DNA of 64,000 nt from JBMOLL01 sp049325415 (GTDB taxonomy: Bacteria; Bacteroidota; Bacteroidia; Bacteroidales; GCA-2748055). The notes under the pieces are model-generated. The model saw nothing but the letters and a program-made list of their open reading frames with translations, ran no database searches and had not been told where the DNA came from. Both the position numbers and the translations under genes were made by a program. This document shows positions 34,820 to 42,994 of the stretch, piece after piece; positions within the stretch are counted from its first letter, which is position 1; the number at the start of each line of letters is the position of its first letter. The DNA lies in NCBI GenBank assembly GCA_049325415.1, contig JBMOLL010000072.1, positions 5,061-69,060 of the forward strand, in the 5' to 3' direction.

Positions 34820-36307
34820 TTAGCCCAACAATATGCCCACAATGGTTGCCGAAAGCAGGGAAGCCAGGGTGCCTGCCAGCAGTGCCCTCATGCCATACTG
34901 GGCCAGCAGGACCTTTTTACCAGGAGCCAGGGCTCCGATCCCTCCGATCTGAATACCAATCGAGGCAAAGTTGGCAAAACCGCATAACATATATACGGAC
35001 ATAATGATGGATTTCGGATCGGTAAAAACGCCTGCCGCTTTTGCCTCACTGAGTCCGATATAAGCAACAAACTCGGTAAGGATCAGTTTCTTTCCCAGCA
35101 GGGAACCCACGAGAGTGATATCCTCCTTAGCCACTCCGATGAGCCACATCAGGGGTGAGAGCGTATAGCCGAGGATAAACTCCAGGCTCAGTTCATGGTA
35201 TTTTCCGTGACTGAAATTGCTGATCCAGTCGTTCAGGTGGGTCAGCGTGCCTACTTTAACAAACAGGTAATTTATAAAGGCAATGAAGGCTACGAATACC
35301 AGCAGCATGGCGGCGACATTCACGGCCAGCTTGAGTCCTTCCGTTGTCCCGTTGGAAATGGCATCAATCGGGTTTTTGCCGATCTTATCCTTCGACACTT
35401 CAATCTTCTTATCGATGGCTTCGGTCTGCGGGACAATGATTTTGGAGATAACCACCACTCCGGGAGCTGCCATTACGGAAGCGGTAAGAAGGTGTTTGGC
35501 AAAGATCAGTTGTTGCCCGGGATCTCCTCCCCCCAGGAAACCGATATAGGCAGCGAGCACTCCTCCTGCCAGTGTGGCCATACCACCCGCCATCACCAGA
35601 AGGATCTCCGATTTATTCATTTTTTCAAGGTAGGCCTTAATCATTAGAGGGGATTCCGTTTGCCCGAGAAAAATGTTTCCGGCAACCGAAAGGCTTTCGG
35701 CACCGGAAAGGCCAAGTGCACGGGAGAGGGCCCAGCCCAGGAATTTGACCACGATCTGGATAATTCCGAAATAGAACAGGACGCTTGTAAGAGCGGAGAA
35801 AAAGATAATGGTGGGCAGAATGGTGATGGCGAAGTTCTGCAGACCCGGCTCAATCTTTCCGGTGACATTGCTTCGGAAAAGGAAACCAACTCCATCCTGG
35901 GTAAACTGCAGGATTTTTACGAAGATTTTTCCGACGAATTCAAAGAAGTGCTGAATAAACGGCACGTAGAGTACCCCGATGGCCAGAATGATCTGTATCG
36001 CCAGTCCGATACCCACCACCCTCCAGGAGATGGCCTTCCGGTCGCTGCTGAAAAGCCATGCGATCAGTATCAACACAAACATCCCGAGCAAACCCCGGAT
36101 GAATTTTTCAAACGTGAAATGGAATTCTCCCTTTTCAGGAATGATGTTCTTAATTTGTCCCTCTGCAGGCGCAGTTTCGGTTCCGCTTTCCTGAACGGTT
36201 TGTACAACGGTCTGACTCAGTGTATCAGGAGCCGCCTGGGCCCGAAGCTCCGTTCCGGTGAAAAAAAATAATCCCGCAAAGAGGATTAAAAGCAATTTGT
36301 ATTTCAT
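34820..36307 (-). CDS. concentrative nucleoside transporter (NupC/CNT) with signal-peptide-like N-terminus
   Basis: The product is a cation-coupled nucleoside importer. The start is the ATG at 36307; a TTG two codons earlier is unlikely. The CNT core (about 75-495) has the motifs GFLFRSNV, GAESLSVAGNIFLGQTESPL, MAGGMATLAGGVLAAY and GFANFASIGIQIGGIGALAPG. Ahead of it is a region not seen in E. coli NupC: a signal-peptide-like helix ending in LRAQAAP (residues 1-26), then about 45 polar residues, then the first CNT helix. The N-terminal part is probably periplasmic. It begins 10 bp after the DUF151 gene on the same strand. Confidence 0.9.
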   Translation of the reverse strand: MKYKLLLILFAGLFFFTGTELRAQAAPDTLSQTVVQTVQESGTETAPAEGQIKNIIPEKGEFHFTFEKFIRGLLGMFVLILIAWLFSSDRKAISWRVVGIGLAIQIILAIGVLYVPFIQHFFEFVGKIFVKILQFTQDGVGFLFRSNVTGKIEPGLQNFAITILPTIIFFSALTSVLFYFGIIQIVVKFLGWALSRALGLSGAESLSVAGNIFLGQTESPLMIKAYLEKMNKSEILLVMAGGMATLAGGVLAAYIGFLGGGDPGQQLIFAKHLLTASVMAAPGVVVISKIIVPQTEAIDKKIEVSKDKIGKNPIDAISNGTTEGLKLAVNVAAMLLVFVAFIAFINYLFVKVGTLTHLNDWISNFSHGKYHELSLEFILGYTLSPLMWLIGVAKEDITLVGSLLGKKLILTEFVAYIGLSEAKAAGVFTDPKSIIMSVYMLCGFANFASIGIQIGGIGALAPGKKVLLAQYGMRALLAGTLASLLSATIVGILLG

Positions 36308-36317
36308 CTGCAAAAAA

Positions 36318-36923
36318 TTACGATCTCTGTCGCTTTTTTAGTTCATCCCTGATTTCGGAAGCTTTCTCGTAATCTTCATTTTCGATCGCTTCCTTCAGGA
36401 GTTCCTGGAGTTCTTCCAGAGTCTGGCCGGAGTAGTTGCTCTGTCGCACCTTTGTTGCCGGCGCTTCTTCTTCCTCACTATCTTCCTGCTGACCGGAGAT
36501 GGTTCCTTTTTCAAAATCCAGAACGATGCCGGCCTTTTCCACAATTTCATCCGTGGTGTAGATCGGACATTTAAACCGGAGGGCCAGAGCGATGGCATCG
36601 GAAGTCCGGGCATCGAGCACCAGCTGGCGGTCACCGTTATCACAGAGGATATTGGCATAGAACACCCCGTCCTCCAGTTTATGAATATTCACCTCAATGA
36701 TCTTGATGCCATAGGAACCGGCCAGATTCTTAAGAAGATCATGTGTAAGGGGCCTGGGAGGTTTCAATCCTTCCAGCTCAATTGCAATGGCCTGGGCCTC
36801 GAATCCACCGACAATAATAGGGATCCTCCTGCTACCTTCTTCCTCCGACAATACCAGCGCGTAGGCACCTGATTGGGTCTGGCTGTAGGAAATCCCCAGA
36901 ACGTTCAGTTTAATTTTCCCCAT
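36318..36923 (-). CDS. bifunctional nuclease family (DUF151) protein with UVR motif
   Basis: This 201-aa cytoplasmic protein has a DUF151 domain (residues 1-135: IPIIVGGFEAQAIAIELEG, DARTSDAIALALRFKCPIY) and, after an acidic linker, a UvrB/UvrC-type UVR motif at the end (LKEAIENEDYEKASEIRDEL). DUF151 proteins from plants and Mycobacterium have been described as nucleases; in this phylum the role is untested. The UVR motif suggests a protein partner such as a repair factor. It precedes the nucleoside transporter by 10 bp. Confidence 0.85.
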   Translation of the reverse strand: MGKIKLNVLGISYSQTQSGAYALVLSEEEGSRRIPIIVGGFEAQAIAIELEGLKPPRPLTHDLLKNLAGSYGIKIIEVNIHKLEDGVFYANILCDNGDRQLVLDARTSDAIALALRFKCPIYTTDEIVEKAGIVLDFEKGTISGQQEDSEEEEAPATKVRQSNYSGQTLEELQELLKEAIENEDYEKASEIRDELKKRQRS

Positions 36924-36946
36924 AGAAACTTATGCAACTTTACAGG

Positions 36947-36978
36947 CAAATATAGAAATAATGATTTCATTTTCCGAA
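36947..36978 (-). promoter_or_regulatory. promoter of DUF151-nucleoside transporter operon
   Basis: On the minus strand TTCG (36975-36978), a 20-bp spacer and TATATTTG (36947-36954) match the -33/-7 pattern with one mismatch in the upstream box. The remaining gap up to 37214 shows nothing recognisable. Confidence 0.5.
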
Positions 36979-37214
36979 CAGATTGGGCAAGGGAAAAAAC
37001 AGAAGACCGGAGAATTCAGGTAAAAGCAGGCGTCGAAGGCCGGAAACCCCGATCAGCTCAAACTTCCCGTTTCAGGCAGGAGTAAAAATAACTGTCTGAC
37101 AGACTGGCAATAGAATCGCGGAAGGAAAAAATTTGAACCCGTTTCGCCAGACAGGAATAGTTTCCCGCAGGAAGCATCATTTAATGACAAAAAATAAAAT
37201 ATTTCCGGTAAATT

Positions 37215-37245
37215 TTTGTCAATCTGTTATTCTTTTCTATCTTTG
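37215..37245 (+). promoter_or_regulatory. rplU-rpmA promoter
   Basis: TTTG (37215-37218), a 19-bp spacer and TATCTTTG (37238-37245) match the Bacteroidota housekeeping consensus exactly. The rplU start is 39 bp downstream. Confidence 0.75.
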
Positions 37246-37283
37246 CGAACCCAAAAATGGAATATACTGAAATATAAAGGATA

Positions 37284-37856
37284 ATGTACGCAATCGTTGA
37301 TATCGCTGGTCAGCAGTTCAAAGTTGAAAAAGATCAGAAGTTATTCGTCCACAGGCTGGAAGGTGAAGCTGGTTCAAAAGTCACATTCGACAAGGTCCTC
37401 CTTATCGACAATGAGAGCAATGTAACCCTTGGTGATCCTGTCATCAAAGGTGCTGCCGTATCGGCCCAGATCATTGAGCATCTGAAAGGCGACAAGGTTC
37501 TTGTTTTCAAGAAAAAAAGAAGAAAAGGCTATCAGAAACTTAATGGTCACCGTCAGTTTTTTACCAGGGTACTGATTGAGGAGATTATTGAAAAAGGTGC
37601 AAAGGTTGCTGAGGAGAAAAAAGCCGCTCCGGCCTCGAAAGCTGAAAAAGCTGAAGTGAAAGCCGAGGTGAAGGCTGAAGCTGCTGAAAAAGCTGCTGCT
37701 CCCAAAAAGGCCGCTGCTCCCAAGGCAGAAGCTGAAAAGAAACCTGCCGCAGCGAAGAAACCTGCCGCCAAAGCTGCTGCCGGAAGCGAAGCAGCTGCAA
37801 AACCCGCAGCAAAAAAACCTGCTGCAAAGAAAAGTGATGACAAAACCGCTGAATAA
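37284..37856 (+). CDS. rplU: 50S ribosomal protein L21 with long Ala/Lys-rich tail
   Basis: L21 binds 23S rRNA in the large subunit. Residues 1-103 are a normal L21: MYAIVDIAGQQFKVEKDQ, FKKKRRKGYQKLNGHRQ and FTRVLIEEI. Bacterial L21 is usually about 100-105 residues; this one has 190. The extra 85 residues are almost only Ala, Lys, Glu and Pro, with KKPAAKK-type repeats, resembling histone H1-like tails. The tail is in frame, has no stop, and has ordinary codon use, so it looks real. It is followed by rpmA after 38 bp. Confidence 0.93.
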   Translation: MYAIVDIAGQQFKVEKDQKLFVHRLEGEAGSKVTFDKVLLIDNESNVTLGDPVIKGAAVSAQIIEHLKGDKVLVFKKKRRKGYQKLNGHRQFFTRVLIEEIIEKGAKVAEEKKAAPASKAEKAEVKAEVKAEAAEKAAAPKKAAAPKAEAEKKPAAAKKPAAKAAAGSEAAAKPAAKKPAAKKSDDKTAE

Positions 37857-37894
37857 GCGCTGACAATTTTTGAAACCTGTTAAAGTAAAGAGAT

Positions 37895-38158
37895 ATGGCA
37901 CATAAGAAAGGAGCTGGTAGTTCAAGGAACGGTCGCGAATCCGAAAGCAAGCGCCTGGGCGTTAAACTTTTCGGCGGACAGGATGCCAAAGCCGGTAACA
38001 TTATCGTTCGGCAAAGAGGCACTGTACACAATGCCGGTGAGAATGTGGGAATGGGTAAAGACCATACCCTGTTTGCCCTTAAGGACGGTAAAGTCGTGTT
38101 CAGGAAGAAAAAAGACAACAAATCCTACGTATCCATAGATCCGGTTAAACAGGATTGA
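37895..38158 (+). CDS. rpmA: 50S ribosomal protein L27
   Basis: The 87-aa protein matches L27 throughout: MAHKKGAGSSRNGRESESKR, LGVKLFGGQDAKAGNIIVRQRGT and NVGMGKDHTLFAL. L27 reaches the peptidyl-transferase centre with its N-terminus. No Firmicutes-type cleavable extension is present. It is the second gene of the rplU operon and ends 28 bp before a strong terminator. Confidence 0.97.
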   Translation: MAHKKGAGSSRNGRESESKRLGVKLFGGQDAKAGNIIVRQRGTVHNAGENVGMGKDHTLFALKDGKVVFRKKKDNKSYVSIDPVKQD

Positions 38159-38186
38159 TTTTTTTCCGGCGAAGTAAATCTTATCT

Positions 38187-38227
38187 CCTGTAATCAACTA
38201 CCTTTGATGTTGATTACAGGTTTTTTT
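38187..38227 (+). terminator. rho-independent terminator of rplU-rpmA
   Basis: A perfect 12-bp stem (CCTGTAATCAAC with GTTGATTACAGG), a 10-nt loop, and seven T. The loop itself contains TACCTTTG, a -7 box. Confidence 0.85.
38199..38206 (+). promoter_or_regulatory. -7 box for serS inside the terminator loop
   Basis: TACCTTTG is a perfect -7 element 34 bp ahead of the serS ATG and lies wholly in the loop of the upstream terminator. No TTTG is seen at the expected -33 distance. Confidence 0.4.
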
Positions 38228-38240
38228 ATTCTCAAATTCT

Positions 38241-39521
38241 ATGTTAACGGTTCCTTATATCAGGGAGAACAGGGATCATGTCCTTGAACGCCTAAAAATC
38301 AAACATTTTAAAAATCTTCATCTGATCGATGATATTCTGGCCCTGGATGATGCGCGACGAAGCTCTCAGGCAGCTTCCAACACCCTTCAGTCGGAATTGA
38401 ACCAGATCAGTGAGCAAATCGGTATCCTCTTTAAATCCGGCAAAAAAGAAGAAGCCGGTGCATTGAAGAACCGCACAGCCGAGCTGAAAGAAGAGCTGAG
38501 AATCCTGCTCGAAAAAAACGATGCCGCTTCCTCCCGGATGAATGAGCTGCTGGTGCTTGTACCAAATCTTCCGCATATTACAGTACCTGAAGGACATGGA
38601 GCCGAAGACAACCCGGTGGTCAGGGAGGGCGGAGTGATCCCCGTCCTGCCGGATAATGCAAAGCCCCACTGGGAACTTGCCGCACAGTACGACATCATCG
38701 ATTTTGACCTCGGCGTAAAACTTACCGGCGCCGGTTTCCCTGTATTCAAGGGTAAAGGTGCCCGGCTACAACGTGCCCTGATCAACTTCTTCCTCGAAGA
38801 AAACACCCGTGCCGGATACCAGGAGGTGCTGCCACCCTTTATGGTGAATGAGGACTCGGGCTTTGGAACGGGACAGTTACCCGACAAGGAAGGGCAGATG
38901 TATCATGTCCAGACGGATAACTTTTACCTGATCCCGACGGCGGAAGTTCCTGTGACCAATATCTACAGGGATGTGATCCTTCCCGCCGAAGCGCTGCCCG
39001 TAAAAAACACGGCCTACACCCCCTGCTTCAGAAGAGAAGCCGGCTCGTACGGCAAGGATGTACGCGGGCTCAACAGGGTGCACCAGTTCGACAAGGTGGA
39101 GATCGTAAGCATCGCTCATCCCGACAAATCCTATGACATCCTGGAGGAAATGGTTGATCACGTGGAATCTCTCGTGAAGAAACTGGGGCTCCCTTACCGT
39201 ATTGTTAAGCTCTGTGGTGGGGATATGAGTTTCACCTCGGCCCTCACCTTTGATTTCGAGGTCTATTCGGCCGCGCAAAAACGCTGGCTGGAGGTCAGTT
39301 CGGTGTCTAATTTTGAGTCCTACCAGGCCAACCGGCTGAAGCTCCGTTACCGCGACCCCGAGAACAAAAAACCGGTACTCGCCCATACCCTGAACGGCAG
39401 CGCTCTTGCCTTACCCAGGATTGTGGCAGCCCTGCTGGAAAACAACCAGACCGAAAACGGTATCGTAATTCCGGAGATCCTAAGGCCCTTCACAGGTTTC
39501 GACCGGATCGCAGCCGAATAA
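38241..39521 (+). CDS. serS: seryl-tRNA synthetase
   Basis: This class II synthetase charges tRNA-Ser. The 426-aa protein has the N-terminal antiparallel coiled-coil arm (about 30-105) and the catalytic core with motif 2 (FRREAGSYGKDVRGLNRVHQ) and motif 3 (LNGSALALPRIVAALLENNQ). The TAEVPVTN serine-pocket motif and SNFESYQANRLKLRYR are present. Length is normal. It follows the rplU-rpmA terminator and probably has its own promoter. Confidence 0.97.
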   Translation: MLTVPYIRENRDHVLERLKIKHFKNLHLIDDILALDDARRSSQAASNTLQSELNQISEQIGILFKSGKKEEAGALKNRTAELKEELRILLEKNDAASSRMNELLVLVPNLPHITVPEGHGAEDNPVVREGGVIPVLPDNAKPHWELAAQYDIIDFDLGVKLTGAGFPVFKGKGARLQRALINFFLEENTRAGYQEVLPPFMVNEDSGFGTGQLPDKEGQMYHVQTDNFYLIPTAEVPVTNIYRDVILPAEALPVKNTAYTPCFRREAGSYGKDVRGLNRVHQFDKVEIVSIAHPDKSYDILEEMVDHVESLVKKLGLPYRIVKLCGGDMSFTSALTFDFEVYSAAQKRWLEVSSVSNFESYQANRLKLRYRDPENKKPVLAHTLNGSALALPRIVAALLENNQTENGIVIPEILRPFTGFDRIAAE

Positions 39522-39530
39522 TTCCGGGTC

Positions 39531-40430
39531 ATGTCGCCGTCCCAGAAAAAGGCATACCTGCTGGCCCTGACAGCCGTCCTGTTCTGGGCCACGGTTCCCA
39601 CAGCCTTTAAACTGGGGCTTCAGGAACAGAGCATCTATCAGCTTCTTTCCGGATCAAGCCTGGTATCCCTGCTCGTACTGGGGATTGCGGTACTTTTCCC
39701 GCAACGTAGGAAATTACTGCTGAAAATCACCTGGAAAGATCTGCTTTTTTCTGCAGCCATGGGTTTGATTAATCCTTTCGTATACTATCTGGTATTATTC
39801 AAAGCCTATTCGCTGCTGCCAGCCCAGGTGGCCCAACCGCTGAACATGGTCTGGCCCCTTGTGCTGGTTCTGTTTTCCATTCCCGTCCTGAAACAGAAAA
39901 TCGGTATCCGGAGCATTGCTGCTCTCCTTGTCAGTTTCGGAGGCGTGGTCCTGATTTCCCTTCAGGGTGGCAACCCGGCCGGTAACAGTGGAAACCTGAC
40001 CGGGGTGTTACTTGCCCTGCTAACCTCTGTTATGTGGGCCCTGTACTGGGTTCTGAATGCGAGGGATCAGCAGGACAAAGTGCTGAGATTATTCCTGAAT
40101 TTCCTGTTTGCGGCCCTGTATCTGGCCGCCGGCAGTTTTTTTATAAGTCCCGCCTTCCCCGTAAGCCTAAGGGGCTGGGAAACCGCCGGTTATGTCGGGG
40201 TTTTTGAGATGGGTCTTTCGTTTATTTTCTGGCTCCTTGCCCTTAAGTTTTCCGAAACCACCGACAAGGTGAGCAACCTGGTTTATATTGCACCTTTTTT
40301 AAACCTCTTATTCGTACATTTGATCCTGGGTGAAAGAATTTTCCTGACAACCATCGGAGGGATCATCCTGATTATTACGGGAATCCTCCTCCAAAATGTG
40401 AAGCGGAATGGAGAAAAACGAGCGGTCTGA
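39531..40430 (+). CDS. EamA-family (DMT) permease
   Basis: A 299-aa inner-membrane carrier with ten helices in two EamA repeats (first: LLALTAVLFWATVPTAFKLG; second begins near LTGVLLALLTSVMWALYWVL). The substrate is unknown. It starts 9 bp after serS and its 3' end overlaps ruvC by 23 bp, so the three genes are probably one transcript. Confidence 0.85.
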   Translation: MSPSQKKAYLLALTAVLFWATVPTAFKLGLQEQSIYQLLSGSSLVSLLVLGIAVLFPQRRKLLLKITWKDLLFSAAMGLINPFVYYLVLFKAYSLLPAQVAQPLNMVWPLVLVLFSIPVLKQKIGIRSIAALLVSFGGVVLISLQGGNPAGNSGNLTGVLLALLTSVMWALYWVLNARDQQDKVLRLFLNFLFAALYLAAGSFFISPAFPVSLRGWETAGYVGVFEMGLSFIFWLLALKFSETTDKVSNLVYIAPFLNLLFVHLILGERIFLTTIGGIILIITGILLQNVKRNGEKRAV

Positions 40431-40977
40431 AAAAGTCATCCTGGGTATTGACCCCGGCACAACTATCCTGGGTTTCGGCGTCATCGGTACGGCAGGAAAA
40501 AAACCGGTTCTGATCGAAATGGGTATCGTGGACCTTCGGAAAGTCAGCGATCCCTATATGAAACTGCGCAGGATCCACGAATCGGTGACCCGCCTTATCG
40601 ACCAGTACCTCCCCGATGAGATGGCCATTGAAGCGCCGTTTTTCGGAAAAAACGTTCAGTCCATGCTCAAGCTTGGACGGGCACAGGGCGTTGCCATTGC
40701 TGCTGCCATTTCTCATTCAGTGCCGGTGGCCGAATACGCCCCCAGGAAAGTTAAAATGGCGATTACAGGGGTGGGTTCTGCATCGAAGGAGCAGGTAGCG
40801 GCCATGCTGGGTTCCATGTTCGGCAGTGATATGAGCGGGCAACGACTCGACGCCACAGACGGGCTGGCAACAGCAGTATGCCACTTTTACCAGAAAGGTG
40901 TTCCGGGAAAAGCCACGGGTGCTAAAAACTGGTCGGATTTCGTGAAAAAGAATCCCGGAAGGGTTGCCGGAAAATAA
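40408..40977 (+). CDS. ruvC: crossover junction endodeoxyribonuclease RuvC
   Basis: RuvC resolves Holliday junctions. The 189-aa protein has the first catalytic Asp in VILGIDPGTTILGFGV, the Glu in EMAIEAPFFGKN, and the paired Asp in RLDATDGLATAVCHF. The start at 40408 overlaps the upstream transporter gene. Its stop is directly followed by the stop of the convergent HIT gene, with no spacer. Confidence 0.96.
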   Translation: MEKNERSEKVILGIDPGTTILGFGVIGTAGKKPVLIEMGIVDLRKVSDPYMKLRRIHESVTRLIDQYLPDEMAIEAPFFGKNVQSMLKLGRAQGVAIAAAISHSVPVAEYAPRKVKMAITGVGSASKEQVAAMLGSMFGSDMSGQRLDATDGLATAVCHFYQKGVPGKATGAKNWSDFVKKNPGRVAGK

Positions 40978-41373
40978 TCATTCCATTGCCGAACTGATCA
41001 GTCCGGCGATCTTCCTGAACTCCTCGGGAGAAAACTTCAGCTTGGGTTTGCTGAAATCAATATCATGGATCCCCCTGATGGGTACCAGGTGAATATGGGC
41101 ATGTGCGACTTCCAGGCCGATAACCGCTATGCCGATCCTCTTTCCATCCATGGTTTTATCCATGGCCCTGGCTACTTTTTTGGCAAAGATCATCATGTCG
41201 GCAAGAAGCTGATCGTCCATGTCAAAAATATAGTCGACCTCCGTCTTGGGGATGACAAGTGTATGGCCCTTGGCCAGCGGATTGATATCCAGAAAAGCCA
41301 GAAAGCGGTCGTCCTCCGCAACTTTCCAGGAGGGAATTTCACCGCTGACAATTTTACTGAAGATGCTTGCCAT
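40978..41373 (-). CDS. HIT-family nucleotide hydrolase
   Basis: A 131-aa histidine-triad protein of the HinT group. The active site is HAHIHLVP near residue 92, and the start SIFSKIVSGEIPSWKVAED is typical of HinT. These enzymes cleave adenosine phosphoramidates. It lies 11 bp after greA on the same strand, an order common in this phylum. Confidence 0.92.
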   Translation of the reverse strand: MASIFSKIVSGEIPSWKVAEDDRFLAFLDINPLAKGHTLVIPKTEVDYIFDMDDQLLADMMIFAKKVARAMDKTMDGKRIGIAVIGLEVAHAHIHLVPIRGIHDIDFSKPKLKFSPEEFRKIAGLISSAME

Positions 41374-41384
41374 ATGAAAGGATT

Positions 41385-41858
41385 TTAGAGGGATATCTCC
41401 ATAATCTCAAAAGACATGATCCCCGAAGGAACCTTGATGTCGACAACATCACCCACTTTCTTGCCCAGCAAACCACGTGCAATGGGCGTATCAACGGAGA
41501 TCTTGGCGGCCTTAAGGTCGGCTTCTCCCTCCGATACAATCATGTACTGCACGACCTGATTATTCTTGGTGTTTTTGATTTTAACCCTGTTCAGTATCTG
41601 TACGGTATGTGTGTCGATACGCGATTCATCGATGATCCTGGCATTGGCAATCATATCCTCCAGCCTGGAGATCTTCATCTCAAGCATGCCCTGAGCTTCC
41701 TTCGCAGCATCGTATTCTGCATTTTCCGACAGATCACCTTTATCCCTGGCCTCGGCTATCTGCCTGGAAATCTCGGGACGTTCAATCAGCACCAGCTGAT
41801 CCAGTTCCCTCTTCAGGTTAGCCAGACCTTCCGCTGTAATATAAGAGACTTTCGACAT
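41385..41858 (-). CDS. greA: transcription elongation factor GreA
   Basis: GreA rescues backtracked RNA polymerase by stimulating transcript cleavage. I start at the ATG at 41858, giving 157 aa beginning MSKVSYITAEGLANLKREL. The AAAGGAGGT at 41866-41874 decides this start over an in-frame ATG at 41909. The coiled-coil tip carries the acidic residues (RDKGDLSENAEYDAAKEAQ), and the C-terminal FKBP-like domain has DTPIARGLLGKKVGD. It is cotranscribed with the HIT gene. Confidence 0.96.
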   Translation of the reverse strand: MSKVSYITAEGLANLKRELDQLVLIERPEISRQIAEARDKGDLSENAEYDAAKEAQGMLEMKISRLEDMIANARIIDESRIDTHTVQILNRVKIKNTKNNQVVQYMIVSEGEADLKAAKISVDTPIARGLLGKKVGDVVDIKVPSGIMSFEIMEISL

Positions 41859-41865
41859 AGTCTTT

Positions 41866-41874
41866 ACCTCCTTT
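41866..41874 (-). promoter_or_regulatory. strong Shine-Dalgarno of greA
   Basis: AAAGGAGGT lies 7 nt before the greA ATG. Most genes in this window have no such site, so this is an outlier and fixes the start. Confidence 0.7.
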
Positions 41875-41929
41875 AAATAACTCAATATAAATAAAAAAGA
41901 ATTCCGCAAACAGGAACTCTTTATCTCTG

Positions 41930-41937
41930 CAAAGGTA
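41930..41937 (-). promoter_or_regulatory. -7 box of greA-HIT
   Basis: TACCTTTG on the minus strand, about 72 bp before the greA start; no TTTG at the -33 distance. It is placed right after the stop of the upstream 169-aa gene. Confidence 0.45.
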
Positions 41938-41945
41938 CAAAAAAA

Positions 41946-42455
41946 TCAATACTCCCGTCTCCGGAGTATTTCCGAATAGATTATGGCTCTGGTAATATCA
42001 AAATGTTCACCAACCATGGCCGGATCAACACCCGGAGCATCATCATCAAGTTCAATGATCTCGATAGGCTCCGTCACCCGAATTCCCTCCCTTTCCAGAA
42101 GTGGCTTGTTGCTTTCACTCTCAGGATTATAAATTCCTTCATAGGCACTGAAAGCAGAGACAAAGGATTCGGAAATTGTTTCCGGTTGTTCTTCCATTTC
42201 TTCTTCCACTCGGTTCATTTCGATCCACGAGGGCTCCTCCCTGACCGGGGTCTCTTCTACGTTTTCACGACGGGCTTCCACACCCAGATCCTCCAGGTTT
42301 ACACCCAGTTGCTCCAGGAAGGTCGCTGCCGGTGCTGATGGCCGTGCGCTATTGCCGGAGGGTGCCGCAGGCTTTTTCTTCTTCCCGGCAATTCCCGCAA
42401 CGATAGCAACAATCGTCACCAGGATATAAAGTATATTTCCAAGATCAAAGTCCAT
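41946..42455 (-). CDS. single-pass membrane protein of unknown function
   Basis: I do not recognise this 169-aa protein. One hydrophobic helix at residues 6-23 (LGNILYILVTIVAIVAGI) is followed by a Lys-rich stop-transfer (GKKKKPA) and then a long acidic, probably disordered tail with several Glu-rich segments. The positive-inside rule puts the tail in the cytoplasm. The end (FDITRAIIYSEILRRREY) looks like a short conserved helix and may bind a partner. Such proteins are seen upstream of greA in other Bacteroidales from memory. It lies divergent from the Rieske-like gene. Confidence 0.6.
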   Translation of the reverse strand: MDFDLGNILYILVTIVAIVAGIAGKKKKPAAPSGNSARPSAPAATFLEQLGVNLEDLGVEARRENVEETPVREEPSWIEMNRVEEEMEEQPETISESFVSAFSAYEGIYNPESESNKPLLEREGIRVTEPIEIIELDDDAPGVDPAMVGEHFDITRAIIYSEILRRREY

Positions 42456-42537
42456 GATTAAGTGTGGTCCGGATACAATAAAAACGATATCAGGGAGTTA
42501 AAATTACAAAAAAAAGTGAAAAATGTACACTTTGTCT

Positions 42538-42545
42538 TACCTTTG
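42538..42545 (+). promoter_or_regulatory. -7 box of the Rieske-like lipoprotein gene
   Basis: TACCTTTG lies 14 bp before the ATG at 42560. No TTTG is seen 19-21 bp upstream. Confidence 0.45.
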
Positions 42546-42559
42546 AACAAATATTTTTC

Positions 42560-42994
42560 ATGCGCCGGCTATTCCTGTTCCTCTTTTTTATGACCCTTTC
42601 CGTGGTGGTTTCCACCACCTGTGAAACAAATTGCCGGAAACTGGCTCCCTATGTTACAGTCAATATCAACCTTACCTTATATGGCAGCGAACTGACCAAG
42701 CTTGGACCAGGTCAATCTATTACCATCGACGGAGGTGTTAATGGTATTATTATCTATCGAGATTTTGATGATAACTATTTTGCGTTTGATCGGACCTGCC
42801 CTCAGTGGCCCGACCACGATGTGGCAGTAGAGAAGGATGAAGACTGGGAAGAATTCTACAGCTGCCCAGAGTGTCAGTCTAAGTTTTACCTGGTCTACGA
42901 TGGTCAACCCTTCGATGATTCAGGTCCGGCGAGATGTCCGCTGGTCCGGTACAATACCTATGTCGAAGGACTGATACTTCACATCTACAACTGA
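42560..42994 (+). CDS. Rieske-fold-like lipoprotein with altered ligands
   Basis: The 144-aa product has a hydrophobic signal (residues 1-20) ending in SVVVSTTC, a weak lipobox with Cys21. The remaining domain looks like a small Rieske-type beta fold: residues 74-86 read FAFDRTCPQWPDH and residues 101-109 read SCPECQSKF, with GPARCPLVRY near the end. Classical Rieske proteins use C-x-H and C-x-x-H. Here the second box is C102-x-x-C105 and the first is C80 with H86 six residues on. It could hold an altered Fe-S centre, zinc, or no metal. It would sit in the periplasm or at the outer membrane. Downstream (42995-43090) are short palindromes, including GAACAATTGTTC at 43074-43085. Confidence 0.6.
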   Translation: MRRLFLFLFFMTLSVVVSTTCETNCRKLAPYVTVNINLTLYGSELTKLGPGQSITIDGGVNGIIIYRDFDDNYFAFDRTCPQWPDHDVAVEKDEDWEEFYSCPECQSKFYLVYDGQPFDDSGPARCPLVRYNTYVEGLILHIYN

